Assembly (NCBI RefSeq): GCF_024124825.1
Contig: NZ_JAMXSS010000001.1
Span: 4,066 to 68,065, forward strand
Direction: 5' to 3'
DNA from: Arthrobacter sp. H16F315
GTDB taxonomy: Bacteria; Actinomycetota; Actinomycetes; Actinomycetales; Micrococcaceae
Length of the DNA stretch: 64,000 bases
A model generated the notes under the pieces. The model was not told the DNA's origin, searched no databases, and saw only the letters and a list, made by a program, of their open reading frames with translations. A program made the position numbers and the translations under genes. Positions 44,556-53,029 of this stretch are shown here, piece after piece (the stretch's first letter is position 1; each line of letters begins with the position of its first letter).

Positions 44556-45179
44556 GTGCTGGTTGGATACATGCGGGTCTCAAAAGCCGATGGCTCACAG
44601 ACCACGGACCTGCAGCGGGATGCACTCCTGGCCGTCGGCATCGACGCGGATTCCCTCTACGAAGACAGGGCCTCAGGAAAGAAGGATGATAGACCCGAGT
44701 TGGCAGCGTGTCTCAAGGCACTGCGCGACGGCGACACTCTGGTCGTATGGAAGCTCGACCGGCTGGGCCGGGACCTCCGCCACCTGGTCAACATCGTCCA
44801 CGACCTGACCGAGCGCGGCATCGGGCTCAAAGTCCTCACAGGCCAAGGCGCAGCCATCGACACCACCACCGCCTCCGGAAAGCTCGTCTTCGGGATCTTC
44901 GCCGCACTGGCCGAATTCGAACGCGAACTCATCTCCGAACGCACTCTCGCCGGACTAGCCTCGGCACGGGCACGTGGCCGCAATGGCGGACGTCCCTACA
45001 AAATGTCCCCCGCGAAACTCCGGCTCGCCATGGCATCCATGGGGCAGCCCGGAACTAAAGTCAGCGACCTCTGCACCGAACTCGGCGTCACCCGCCAGAC
45101 CCTGTACCGGCACGTCTCACCATCCGGAGAATTACGGCCCGATGGGTTGAAGCTGCTCACGAAAGGCAAGAATCCATGA
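44556..45179 (+). CDS. Serine resolvase (Tn3/tniR type)
   Basis: 207 residues from GTG 44556 after GAGGAG. The catalytic region GYMRVSKADGSQTTDLQRDAL includes the nucleophile Ser9; LYEDRASGKKDDRPEL, VVWKLDRLGRDLRHLV and FGIFAALAEFERELISERT are classic. A C-terminal helix-turn-helix follows (SDLCTELGVTRQTLYRHV). It resembles the resolvase of Tn402/Tn5053-type elements and would resolve cointegrates at the adjacent res-like site. It overlaps a 29-codon ORF by ATGA. Confidence 0.93.
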   Translation: MLVGYMRVSKADGSQTTDLQRDALLAVGIDADSLYEDRASGKKDDRPELAACLKALRDGDTLVVWKLDRLGRDLRHLVNIVHDLTERGIGLKVLTGQGAAIDTTTASGKLVFGIFAALAEFERELISERTLAGLASARARGRNGGRPYKMSPAKLRLAMASMGQPGTKVSDLCTELGVTRQTLYRHVSPSGELRPDGLKLLTKGKNP

Positions 45180-45265
45180 CTTCCCAATCCCGGCCGGCCG
45201 CGGTCATTGGGCAGCTGCACCATATCGAGCTGTTGGTACTCAGCATGCGCCGCGCCAAGGCGTAG
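45176..45265 (+). CDS. Very small ORF coupled to the resolvase
   Basis: 29 residues (MTSQSRPAAVIGQLHHIELL, ending in RRAKA), its ATG overlapping the resolvase stop. Translational coupling is the only support; it could be the remnant of a larger gene cut off when the region was rearranged. Confidence 0.25.
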   Translation: MTSQSRPAAVIGQLHHIELLVLSMRRAKA

Positions 45266-45382
45266 TGGGGCAGGTGGCGAGCTCGGATTCACCCCGTTCC
45301 GCAGTCGTCCACAGGCCGCAGCTGGCGCCTTTAACGCCACTTATCGCCATCGAAGGTTCCCCCGATATGCCACGATTCTGAT

Positions 45383-45487
45383 GCATTAAGTGGAGGGAGC
45401 ATCATCCTTTCGGCCAGGAAAAGACCATTCCTTTGGAGTCCCAAACGGCCGATGTGCCCCTCCTGGGTTGGGGAAAGAATTAGGTAT
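45383..45487 (+). repeat. Dispersed element, copy 1 (matches 50657-50769)
   Basis: About 105 bp, roughly 75-80% identical to 50657-50769 in the same orientation; both begin GCATTxAGxGGAG and share ATCATCCTTTCGGCCA and GATGTGxCCCTCCT. This copy lacks the left arm of the GGCCGAAA/TTTCGGCC hairpin found in copy 2. Unknown: it could be a leader RNA, a promoter/operator or the end of a lost insertion sequence. Confidence 0.6.
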
Positions 45488-45552
45488 GTCAAGGGAAGGC
45501 TCGGAGGTGCGGGCCAACCTCTCAACACTTCTGAAACACCGGGAAGCTTGCG

Positions 45553-45768
45553 ATGAAGCGGATAGCGTTAGTTAACAGCAGATGGCATGGTCCGTCCACA
45601 GAGCGTCCGCTGCCTGCACTACCAGACTCGGAATTGAAAGAAGAGGTCTGTCGATCCTGCGGCTCCTCCCTCGACATCCTGGACTGCCCCTTCTGCTGGG
45701 GATCCGAGCCAGAACATTGCCGGCCCCTGCGCTCCCCGGAGCCTGAGTATCCGTTGAGGGCAGCGTAA
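45553..45768 (+). CDS. Small cysteine-rich (zinc-ribbon-like) protein
   Basis: 71 residues, ATG 45553, weak ribosome binding site. VCRSCGSSLDILDCPFCWG carries two CxxC pairs spaced like a small zinc ribbon. The N-terminus is basic and unremarkable. Function unknown; being only a chance ORF is possible. Confidence 0.35.
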   Translation: MKRIALVNSRWHGPSTERPLPALPDSELKEEVCRSCGSSLDILDCPFCWGSEPEHCRPLRSPEPEYPLRAA

Positions 45769-46060
45769 CCGCGAGCCCTTACATGGGGTCATCGTGCAGC
45801 GTCGTTGACGGCGGAAGCAACCTGATCACAGCCGCTGCCGTTTGAGATAGTTGTGCAACGTTGGGATATTGCACCCGTCATCAGGGACCACGGATCGTCC
45901 CTTGAAGGATGGGCGTCCCACAAACCAAGGAACTTGAATATCCTGGTCGGAGCTGCAGCTCTCCGGTGTGACTGCCAGGCAGAGATGTTGGCTACGGCTG
46001 CAGCGTGCGGGCGTCTCCTGCTGCGGAGCTCCCTGTGTATACGGGTGGTGCGATGGCACG
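45769..46060. other. Intergenic region without a recognised gene
   Basis: 292 bp between the cysteine-rich ORF and the convergent small gene. I see no coding region, repeat or strong hairpin that I would defend. Confidence 0.4.
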
Positions 46061-46282
46061 CTACCGCCAGAGAGGTTGCTCCTTTGTCAGCCCGTAAGGG
46101 ACCTCCGGGCTGACAAAAACTTTGTAGGACGCATACCCGTGTTGTGTCATCATGATGCCGTGGCGGCCCTCGCGGATTGCGTACGCGCGGACGGTGTCCA
46201 CTGCGGAGGTTAGCTCGCTCTGCAAGCTATCCGGGTCGTCTACGGTGACTTCCAGAATCGGACCGGGGTGCTGGGTGATCAT
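46061..46282 (-). CDS. Small hypothetical protein, paralogue of the gene at 37721
   Basis: 73 residues, ATG 46282. AVDTVRAYAIREGRHGIMMT, then HGYASYKVFVSPEVPYGLTK mirrors the 71-residue protein at 37721-37936. The presence of both copies beside separately acquired modules suggests a small accessory gene that travels with cargo. Function unknown. Confidence 0.55.
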   Translation of the reverse strand: MITQHPGPILEVTVDDPDSLQSELTSAVDTVRAYAIREGRHGIMMTQHGYASYKVFVSPEVPYGLTKEQPLWR

Positions 46283-46391
46283 CTGGCTTCCTAGTCTTGA
46301 ATGGCAGCTTGTGGCCGGGTTTGCATCACGGCCGGTGGGAATCCAGGACGGAGCGCTTTAGGTGCCACATAGGGCACGGACGTCACGACCC

Positions 46392-46985
46392 TCACGTATG
46401 GTTTCGAACCGGTTCCAGGCCGCTGAGGAGCACCGAAATTCCGAAGTCGAAGGAATCCGGCTCCTGATTTTGAGTTAGTCCTGTTGCCATTGTGGGGGTG
46501 AGATTTTCTGTGCCCGACCTGTCCATGCGTCGTGCCCCTTCCTCAGCCAGTACCGATCCGAGGATAAACCTGTCCAAGGTAGTGATGATGAGTTGGATCT
46601 TTGTCCCATCAAAACCTGCCGCGGCGAGGTTTTCAGCCCAATATTGGCGGATCCGGCCAGCTGCTGGGTCAACGAGCGGAGACGCCGCCAACACAGCCAC
46701 GAGCCTTGAATGACGTGCGCAGGCCCCGTGGTACTGCCGGGCCCCGTGTTCAATCGCACGCCAAGCCGGAAGTGGTGCAGGCAGAAGAAAGTCTTTGAAG
46801 ATCCGTTCTCTCATCAGCTCGATGATGTGGCGTCGTCCAGTCACATGGTTGTAGAGCGCAGATTGCCGGACCTGTAGATTGTGGGCCACCTTTTGCATGG
46901 TGAAGTCTCCCTGCAGGGCCATGATTTCTGAGGCAGCATCAATGATGCCTTCGACGGAAAGCAGCGGCGTGACTGGGCGTCCCAC
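46392..46985 (-). CDS. TetR-family regulator
   Basis: 197 residues from GTG 46985, preceded by AAGGAGG; the longer open frame to 47162 is basic low-complexity sequence. The DNA-binding part (LLSVEGIIDAASEIMALQGD, FTMQKVAHNLQVRQSALYNH, VTGRRHIIELMRERI) is a TetR helix-turn-helix, followed by a helical ligand domain. It is last in the permease, amine-oxidase, regulator series on this strand and probably controls it. Confidence 0.85.
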   Translation of the reverse strand: MGRPVTPLLSVEGIIDAASEIMALQGDFTMQKVAHNLQVRQSALYNHVTGRRHIIELMRERIFKDFLLPAPLPAWRAIEHGARQYHGACARHSRLVAVLAASPLVDPAAGRIRQYWAENLAAAGFDGTKIQLIITTLDRFILGSVLAEEGARRMDRSGTENLTPTMATGLTQNQEPDSFDFGISVLLSGLEPVRNHT

Positions 46986-47249
46986 TGGGTGCCCTCCTTC
47001 TACAGATGCGTTTCTCGTGTCTGCAAGCAGACTTGACACGACTGCCGACGCCGTTTCGGGGCGGCGCCAACCATGTCTCGGGGACGGCCGCTCCCGAGCC
47101 GGTTTGCGGGTGGTGGATCTGCCGCAAGCCTGGCCCGGAAGCGGACTGCCGTGGTGGCCCACGGCTATGCCGATAACATTGGTTGATGGTCCTCTCGGCC
47201 GCCTGACTCGGCTGCCGTGGCAACTACGGACATTTTTGGGTGCCCTCCA

Positions 47250-48623
47250 TCATTGCGGGACGGACTCTTCCAAACGGGAATGCGTGATGGCCGTTGCCGC
47301 GCGCCGTCCCATCCGGATGGCCCCGTCGACGTGCTGGTAGCCAAGTCCTGCGAGATCGCTGGATGCGAACTGGATGGGACCAACTGGTTGGCGTTGGTCG
47401 GGACCGAAACGGGTCAGTCCCCCGAGGTCGAAGCTTGCCGCGTAGGCGCCTCTGGTCCATTCTTCGCTTGCCCAGTCGCTCTCGTAGTAGACCTCTGGGG
47501 CCAGGGCCTCCGGGCCGTAGTAGCCTGCAAGCGACTCGAGGATGCGCTGTTTGCGCTCGTCGGCCGAGAGCATGAGGACGCCGTCGGCGTTTTCGTCGGA
47601 GACGAACCCCACGAGGGTGCCGCGGCTGTCTTCGTAGTTGGTGTTGTCGTATGCCTCGTGTACCAGCTGGTAGGGGCTGAAGGCGGTACCGGATAGTCCG
47701 TTCTCCCGCCAGAACGGGCGGTCGTACACGGCGTGGACCTTGATGACCAGGCCCAGGGAGAGGTGCTGGTGGAGCTGGTGCTGGCGACGGGGCAGCGGCG
47801 GTTCGAACGACACCCGGCTTATGAGGTTTGGCGGGACGGCCATGATGGCGTGTTTGGCTTGAACGGTGAGGCCTTCGGCGACGGCCGTGACGCCGTTGTC
47901 GTTCCATTTCAGCGTGTGGACCGGCTTTCCGAGATGGATGTCGGAGCCCAGCCGCTCAGCGAGCAGGAGGGGAACCTGCTGCAATCCGCCGATGACGCGC
48001 TTGTCCAGAATAAAATCCGCGTCAACCAGGTGGCTGAAGCTCCCAGCGCTGGCTGCCATCAGAAGCGCCTGAAGGGCAGAGAAGGCGTGGGCTGGCTTGG
48101 TCAGCATGGCGCCCGCGATGAACATACCAATGTTGTCCCGCGCTTCTTTGTTGTCTGTTTGGCTGCGCAGCCATCCGTCAAAGGAAATCCGGTCGAGTTC
48201 CCGCGCCCGGAGGTGGTTCCATGGCTCATCTGCGTCGATCTCGGCCGTGAGGGCGTCGAGCCGCTCGATGAGCACTTCCATGACCGAAGCCGTGTCCGGA
48301 TCCACGGGAAACATCGGTCCTGCAAACCGCGTGAGATCTCCTTGTTCGCTCCGGTAGATGCTTTCGCCGGCCTGGTACCGTGAAAATGTCTCCAGACCGA
48401 GTTCGGCGATTGTCTCCATCAGGGCGTCCTGGTCGGGGGAAACCCATTGCCCGCCTATTTCCAGCACCGCCCCGTCGATGACACCGGTCCAGATCCTGCC
48501 GCCCACACGGTCTCGGGCTTCGAGAACGGCGACACTCAGTCCCGCGTTCCTCAATTCGTGAGCGGCGGTCAGGCCGGCAGCTCCCGCCCCGATAATGACG
48601 ACGTCCTTTTCAATGTGTTCCAT
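47250..48623 (-). CDS. Flavin monoamine oxidase (putrescine-oxidase-like)
   Basis: 457 residues from ATG 48623 with GAGG upstream. The FAD-binding motif VVIIGAGAAGLTAAHELRNA (residues 8-27) and the second fingerprint EARDRVGGRIWT, then GGQWVSPDQDAL are diagnostic; HAIMAVPPNL and the C-terminal YQHVDGAIRMGRRAA (FAD contact) complete the family pattern. It oxidises an amine to an aldehyde with H2O2 and ammonia or methylamine; bacterial putrescine oxidases and MAO-like enzymes are closest in look. The frame as sequenced is fused to the permease upstream because of a frameshift there. Confidence 0.9.
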   Translation of the reverse strand: MEHIEKDVVIIGAGAAGLTAAHELRNAGLSVAVLEARDRVGGRIWTGVIDGAVLEIGGQWVSPDQDALMETIAELGLETFSRYQAGESIYRSEQGDLTRFAGPMFPVDPDTASVMEVLIERLDALTAEIDADEPWNHLRARELDRISFDGWLRSQTDNKEARDNIGMFIAGAMLTKPAHAFSALQALLMAASAGSFSHLVDADFILDKRVIGGLQQVPLLLAERLGSDIHLGKPVHTLKWNDNGVTAVAEGLTVQAKHAIMAVPPNLISRVSFEPPLPRRQHQLHQHLSLGLVIKVHAVYDRPFWRENGLSGTAFSPYQLVHEAYDNTNYEDSRGTLVGFVSDENADGVLMLSADERKQRILESLAGYYGPEALAPEVYYESDWASEEWTRGAYAASFDLGGLTRFGPDQRQPVGPIQFASSDLAGLGYQHVDGAIRMGRRAATAITHSRLEESVPQ

Positions 48624-48885
48624 GTGATACCTCAAATCTGTAGGTCCAGCGCTGTGCGGAATGACTCCGTTGTAGATGCCTGGCAATATGTCCGCTGGGG
48701 TCCGGCGGGGCAGGGCAGAGAGCCTCGCGCCGCGGCCTCTGGTCCGCCGATATGAATGGCGCAAGGGGGCAGTTCCACCGGATTGTTGGTCTAACTGCGT
48801 TCGGTGCGCGGACGGAGAGGATGATTCGGCCGGTGAACCGGGTCTATTGGAACCCGGCACACCGGCGGCTTGTTGTGCTCTGGGG

Positions 48886-50234
48886 CTAACCGACGATGGC
48901 CGGGTCCAATTCTTCTTCGGCTGTGTCAAGGGACTCGGAAGAATCGATCGATGGCGGGGGGAGAGCTTGTGGGCACCGTAGTAGAGGGCGCCGGCCAGGA
49001 CCATGGTGATGAAGGGCGTAAGTTGCGAGACAACAGGAAAAGCCGTCTGCTCCGTAAGGATGATTCCAACGGTTGACGCCAGCAGCCAGGCGAGGGCGCC
49101 AAGGCTTACGGGTTTCAGACTGGCCGGGCGGATGTCCGGGACACGGTCCGTCTTCTTCCAGTTCAGGCCGATGTAGACCAGTGCGATGGCAACCCATGCC
49201 GTGACGAAGACTCCCTGCCAGGCCAGCGCTTTCAGCAGGTAGCTCAGGACGTCGGTGAGCATGAGCAGGAAGGTCAGGGCTCCGGTGACAATCACCCACA
49301 CGTAGCGGGGCAGATTCAGGCGGAAGGCCCGGCTGGCGAAAGCGGAGAGATTCTCCGATGCCACGAAGTAGTTGGCAGTGTTGATGCGCGTCTGGGATAC
49401 GAGGATGACCAGCAACCCGGCAAATCCCAGGGAGGAAATGAATGCCTGGACGACTCCGGTTTCGGATGCTTCAAGCCCCCATGCGCTCATGATGTAGATG
49501 CCGATGAGTCCGTTCAGGGCGAACGCGAAGGCGTAGAAGACCCAGCCAAAGGCGACGGTTCCGAGGAACTTTTCGTCTTTTTCCCGGCCGAGGCGTGCGT
49601 AGTCAAAGGTGTACATCATGAGGACGTAGACACCCATGTAGATCAGGTAGGAGGTCAGCCAGCCTGGCAGCGTGGACGCGGCAGCAGCGTGCCCGATCCA
49701 ATCGCTCGGTACGCCTTTGAGGAGCGTTGCGGCTACGACGACAGCGATGAGGCCGGCGACATAGAACGGCAGCAGAAAGCCGTTGAGGCGGTCGAGCCAG
49801 TTCTGCACGCTGCCCACGGCCAGGGGGATCGCATAGATGACAACAATGCCATACCAGAGGACCATGCTGCCGCCGAAGAATTCGTGGAACGCGACGGCGA
49901 TGATCGATCCTTCGAATACTGCGTAGTAGATGGCCGTGGCCGCGAGAATGAGGGAGGCGAGGGCGGAGCCGACCAGACCAAAAAGGGTCCGGGAGAACAG
50001 GCTCACGGTCAGTCCGGTCCGTGCCGCGTAGCGGGATAGGACGAGATTGATGGCGCCGTAGGTTGCGATGCTCAGCACCATGCCGATCACCGTGTTGAGG
50101 ACACCGACTGCTCCTGCTGAAGCGACTGCGATGTAGAGCCAGAACATTGCGGAGAACAGTGCCCACCACGCCATTGTGACGGACCACTTGCCGACGCGCT
50201 TCGAAGCGGGCAAGACGTAATTTGAGTACGACAA
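48886..50234 (-). CDS. NCS1-family permease (cytosine/hydantoin type), frameshifted at 48956-48961
   Basis: TTG 50234 with AAGAGGTG upstream; up to 12 membrane helices; SQTRINTANYFVASENLSAF is the NCS1 signature region (CodB, PucI, Mhp1). After YYGAHKLSP the frame runs on through non-protein-like sequence into the amine oxidase. One more G in the G6 run 48956-48961 (plus strand) gives SESLDTAEEELDPAIVG and a stop at 48886, a natural acidic tail, 449 residues in all. One base fewer would also stop soon after. Substrates of the family are nucleobases, allantoin and hydantoins, which fits the hydantoinase genes next door. Confidence 0.85.
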
Positions 50235-50267
50235 AGTTTCACCTCTTAGGTGTGATCAAACTGACGG

Positions 50268-50296
50268 AACCGGCGGCGGAGACCGCCGGTTTTTTG
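50268..50296 (+). terminator. Rho-independent terminator reading on the plus strand
   Basis: AACCGGCGG-N6-CCGCCGGTT followed by TTTTTG: a textbook terminator for plus-strand transcription, 34 bp upstream of the minus-strand permease start. No plus-strand gene ends nearby, so it would stop antisense transcription into the divergent region. Read on the minus strand it is a leader hairpin of the permease mRNA. Confidence 0.65.
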
Positions 50297-50656
50297 CCTT
50301 GTTGACCCCTAGGCCAGCTGCAGACGGCCGAGGGTTCGGCCCGTGCCCTGGGCGTTTCGCTCAGGGTTACCGCAGCAACGGGGTCATTTGTCCGGGAGCA
50401 TTTCGCGCCGACAGATCCATGTCTGCGCTAATGGGCGTTCCGCCAAGGCATACCGCCACCGGTTGTTGCCTCCAGCGCGACGGCAGCGGATTTTGGCCGC
50501 CGGGAGTCTGGATTGGCCGAGTAGGTACCACTGGAGATCACGAACAGGGACGGAACTCCTGGGGTTTCGAGGGATTTGATCGCGCCATGTTTGGGCTAAC
50601 CTGGCCCGCCGCTGATGGAGGACCGTCCCTCGGAATCAGTGAAACACGGTCCGGTC

Positions 50657-50769
50657 GCATTGAGCGGAGTCGGCCGAAAAGATCATCCTTTCGGCCACGA
50701 AGAGATCATTCTTTTGGGTTTCCGAACGGCTGATGTGTCCCTCCTCACGCGGGGAAACAATTGAACATG
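50657..50769 (+). repeat. Dispersed element, copy 2, in the hyuA-like leader
   Basis: About 113 bp, matching 45383-45487 in the same orientation. This copy has an added hairpin, GGCCGAAAAG...CTTTCGGCC (50672-50696), and ends 134 bp before the hyuA-like GTG. If transcribed it would be part of the mRNA leader, so a cis-regulatory RNA is one option. Confidence 0.6.
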
Positions 50770-50902
50770 CACCCGTTTGGACGACGTTCGCCGGGAACAG
50801 CCGGTCTGGCCCTTCCACGCCAGGCGTCGTCTACACATTCCCCAGGGATCAACGAAGCGACCGCGGGAGCGGGAGCCGCAAGAACAAAGAACAGAGGACA
50901 TT

Positions 50903-53029
50903 GTGGCCTACAGAATTTCAGTTGACACCGGTGGTACGTTCACGGACGTTGTTATCACCGACCATGACGGAACCATCCACATCGGAAAGGCGCTGACGAC
51001 GTACCTGCGTGCCTTCGATGGAATTGCCCAGGCCATCGAGCAGGTGGCGACCGAGCTTGGTGTCAGCACCTCAGCCCTTCTCGCGGACGCGTCGCACTTT
51101 GCCTATGGGACGACCCGGTCCACGAATGCCATCGTCGAACACAAGACTGCGCGTACTGCTTTTCTGACAACGGCAGGATTCCCGGACACCCTGTTGTTGC
51201 GCGAGGGCGGGAAGCTCGGTGGAGCGTTCTCCCAGCGCGAATTCAGCGCCCCCTACGTTCCCCGCTATCTGACTTTCGAGATCGATGAGCGTATCGACAG
51301 CAGCGGCGAAGTGTTCAGCCCCCTGGACGAGGCAAGCGTTTTGCGTGCCATCGACCAGTGTCGGATCCACAGTGTCGACGCGGTCGGGGTGAGCCTGCTG
51401 TGGTCCACCGTCAACGGTGAGAACGAGCTGCGTGTCGGGGAACTTCTGGACGAACACCTGCCGGGTATCCCCTACACCCTGAGCCACCAGCTGAACCCGG
51501 TACTGCGCGAGTACCGTCGCTCGTCTTCCACTGTGATCGACGCCTCGTTGAAGCCCCTGATGCAGAGCTTCCTCGGGGAACTCTCCGATGACCTCCGTGC
51601 CCACGGCTTTGCCGGGAAACTCCTGATATCCACAAGCTTTGGCGGTTCGTGGCCTGTCGACAAGATGATCGAGCGGCCGATCTACAGCGTCGGTTCCGGA
51701 CCCTCGATGGCTCCGCTTACCGCCCTTCAGGCCGGCATCAATACGCTCAAGGACGCGGAACCGAACCTGTTGGTCTGCGACACCGGCGGAACCACCTTCG
51801 ACGCCGGTCTGATCAGCAACGGCAACATCCACTACAGCGCGGACACCTGGCTAGGCCAGAAATGGACCGGTCACATCACTGGAACGAAGTCCGTCGACGT
51901 CCGCTCCATCGGCGCCGGCGGCGGTTCGATCATCAGCGTCGACGGCGGCGGACTCGTCCGCGTCGGTCCCGAGAGCGCCGGCGCTGACCCAGGGCCGGCG
52001 TGCTACGGCCGCGGAGGTACGCTCCCGACCATCACGGACGCAGCTTTGGTGCTGGGGTACTTTGACCCGCACGGTTTCATTGGAGGCAAGCTGCGGCTTG
52101 ACGTTCCGGCGGCCCGCGAGGCACTGCGACCCGTGGCCGAGCGGCTCGGCGTCTCCATCGAGCAGGCTGCACGGGGCGCGCTGATCCTCGCAAGCCAGAA
52201 CATCGTCTCCGCGGTCCGGGAAATGACGGTCTCGCAGGGCATCGACCCCCGGGAACTGTCCATCGTCGCAGGCGGCGGCGCGAGCGGAGTCAACATCATC
52301 CAGATCGCCCGCGAACTCGGCGTCCAGCAGGTCGTCCTGCCCATGACCGCCGGCGCGCTCTCGGCAGCAGGTGCGCTGAACGCGGACATCATCTCGGACT
52401 TCACCGTGAGTTCCTTCGCTTCGTCGCGGGACTTTGACATCGAATCCGTGAACCGTGCACTCGCGGCCGTTGAAGCGCAGGCCGATGCATTCATCGAAGA
52501 CATCGCTTCCCTCGAACCGGTTACAGTGCGTAAATCGCTTAGCGTCGATGCCCGTTACCCGGGCCAGGTGTGGGAACTTGAAACACCCCTTCCCGGACTC
52601 CGGATCGAGAGCCATAACGACGTCCAGGCTTTGAATCAGGAGTTCCACCGGCAGCACCTGCGCGTCTTCGCCGTAAACGACCCCGCCGAGCAGATCGAAT
52701 GCCTTGTCTGGAAGATGCGGGTCACCGCAGTGCTGGACAAACCATCCGTACCGGTCAAGAAGGGCGACGGCCGCCCTGCCGAACCGGTTCGGCACCGAAC
52801 CGTGCTTTTCGCCGCCGCCGATGTGCCGGAGACGCCCGTGTACCAAGGCGAATCACTTGAAGCGGGCACAACGGTGTTCGGTCCCGCCATCATCTTCCTG
52901 GCCACCACGACGCTCGTCGTAGACCCGGGTGCCACCGTATTCGTCGCGACGAGCGGCGATTTCATCATCGATGCAGGAACCAACGACCAGGCCGCAGAGC
53001 TTGTCGCCGCCGAGGAGGCACACGCATGA
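50903..53029 (+). CDS. hyuA: Hydantoinase/oxoprolinase subunit A
   Basis: 708 residues from GTG 50903 (AGAGGAC upstream); the longer frame to 50777 is leader sequence. VDTGGTFTDVVITDHDG at the N-terminus and DTGGTTFDAGLISNG near residue 295 are the two nucleotide-binding phosphate loops; AGGGASGVNIIQIARELG and the PGQVWELE region are typical. The family contains ATP-dependent N-methylhydantoinase, 5-oxoprolinase, acetone/acetophenone carboxylases and caprolactamase. An N-methylhydantoin or other lactam/imide substrate would suit the NCS1 permease next door; the exact substrate is open. Confidence 0.9.
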   Translation: MAYRISVDTGGTFTDVVITDHDGTIHIGKALTTYLRAFDGIAQAIEQVATELGVSTSALLADASHFAYGTTRSTNAIVEHKTARTAFLTTAGFPDTLLLREGGKLGGAFSQREFSAPYVPRYLTFEIDERIDSSGEVFSPLDEASVLRAIDQCRIHSVDAVGVSLLWSTVNGENELRVGELLDEHLPGIPYTLSHQLNPVLREYRRSSSTVIDASLKPLMQSFLGELSDDLRAHGFAGKLLISTSFGGSWPVDKMIERPIYSVGSGPSMAPLTALQAGINTLKDAEPNLLVCDTGGTTFDAGLISNGNIHYSADTWLGQKWTGHITGTKSVDVRSIGAGGGSIISVDGGGLVRVGPESAGADPGPACYGRGGTLPTITDAALVLGYFDPHGFIGGKLRLDVPAAREALRPVAERLGVSIEQAARGALILASQNIVSAVREMTVSQGIDPRELSIVAGGGASGVNIIQIARELGVQQVVLPMTAGALSAAGALNADIISDFTVSSFASSRDFDIESVNRALAAVEAQADAFIEDIASLEPVTVRKSLSVDARYPGQVWELETPLPGLRIESHNDVQALNQEFHRQHLRVFAVNDPAEQIECLVWKMRVTAVLDKPSVPVKKGDGRPAEPVRHRTVLFAAADVPETPVYQGESLEAGTTVFGPAIIFLATTTLVVDPGATVFVATSGDFIIDAGTNDQAAELVAAEEAHA

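Larger units (their letters stand above)
50235..50902. other. Divergent regulatory region between permease and hyuA-like gene
   Basis: 668 bp with no supported gene. It should hold the promoters of two divergent operons. Contents: a strong hairpin at 50268-50291, a stretch at 50320-50640 with no recognised feature, and the second copy of the dispersed element (50657-50769), which lies in the leader of the hydantoinase operon. Confidence 0.55.

Noticed and set aside
50301..50640. Small ORFs with a helix-turn-helix-like stretch in the divergent region
   Set aside because: Several frames are open here because of GC content; none has a start with a ribosome binding site or a clear domain.
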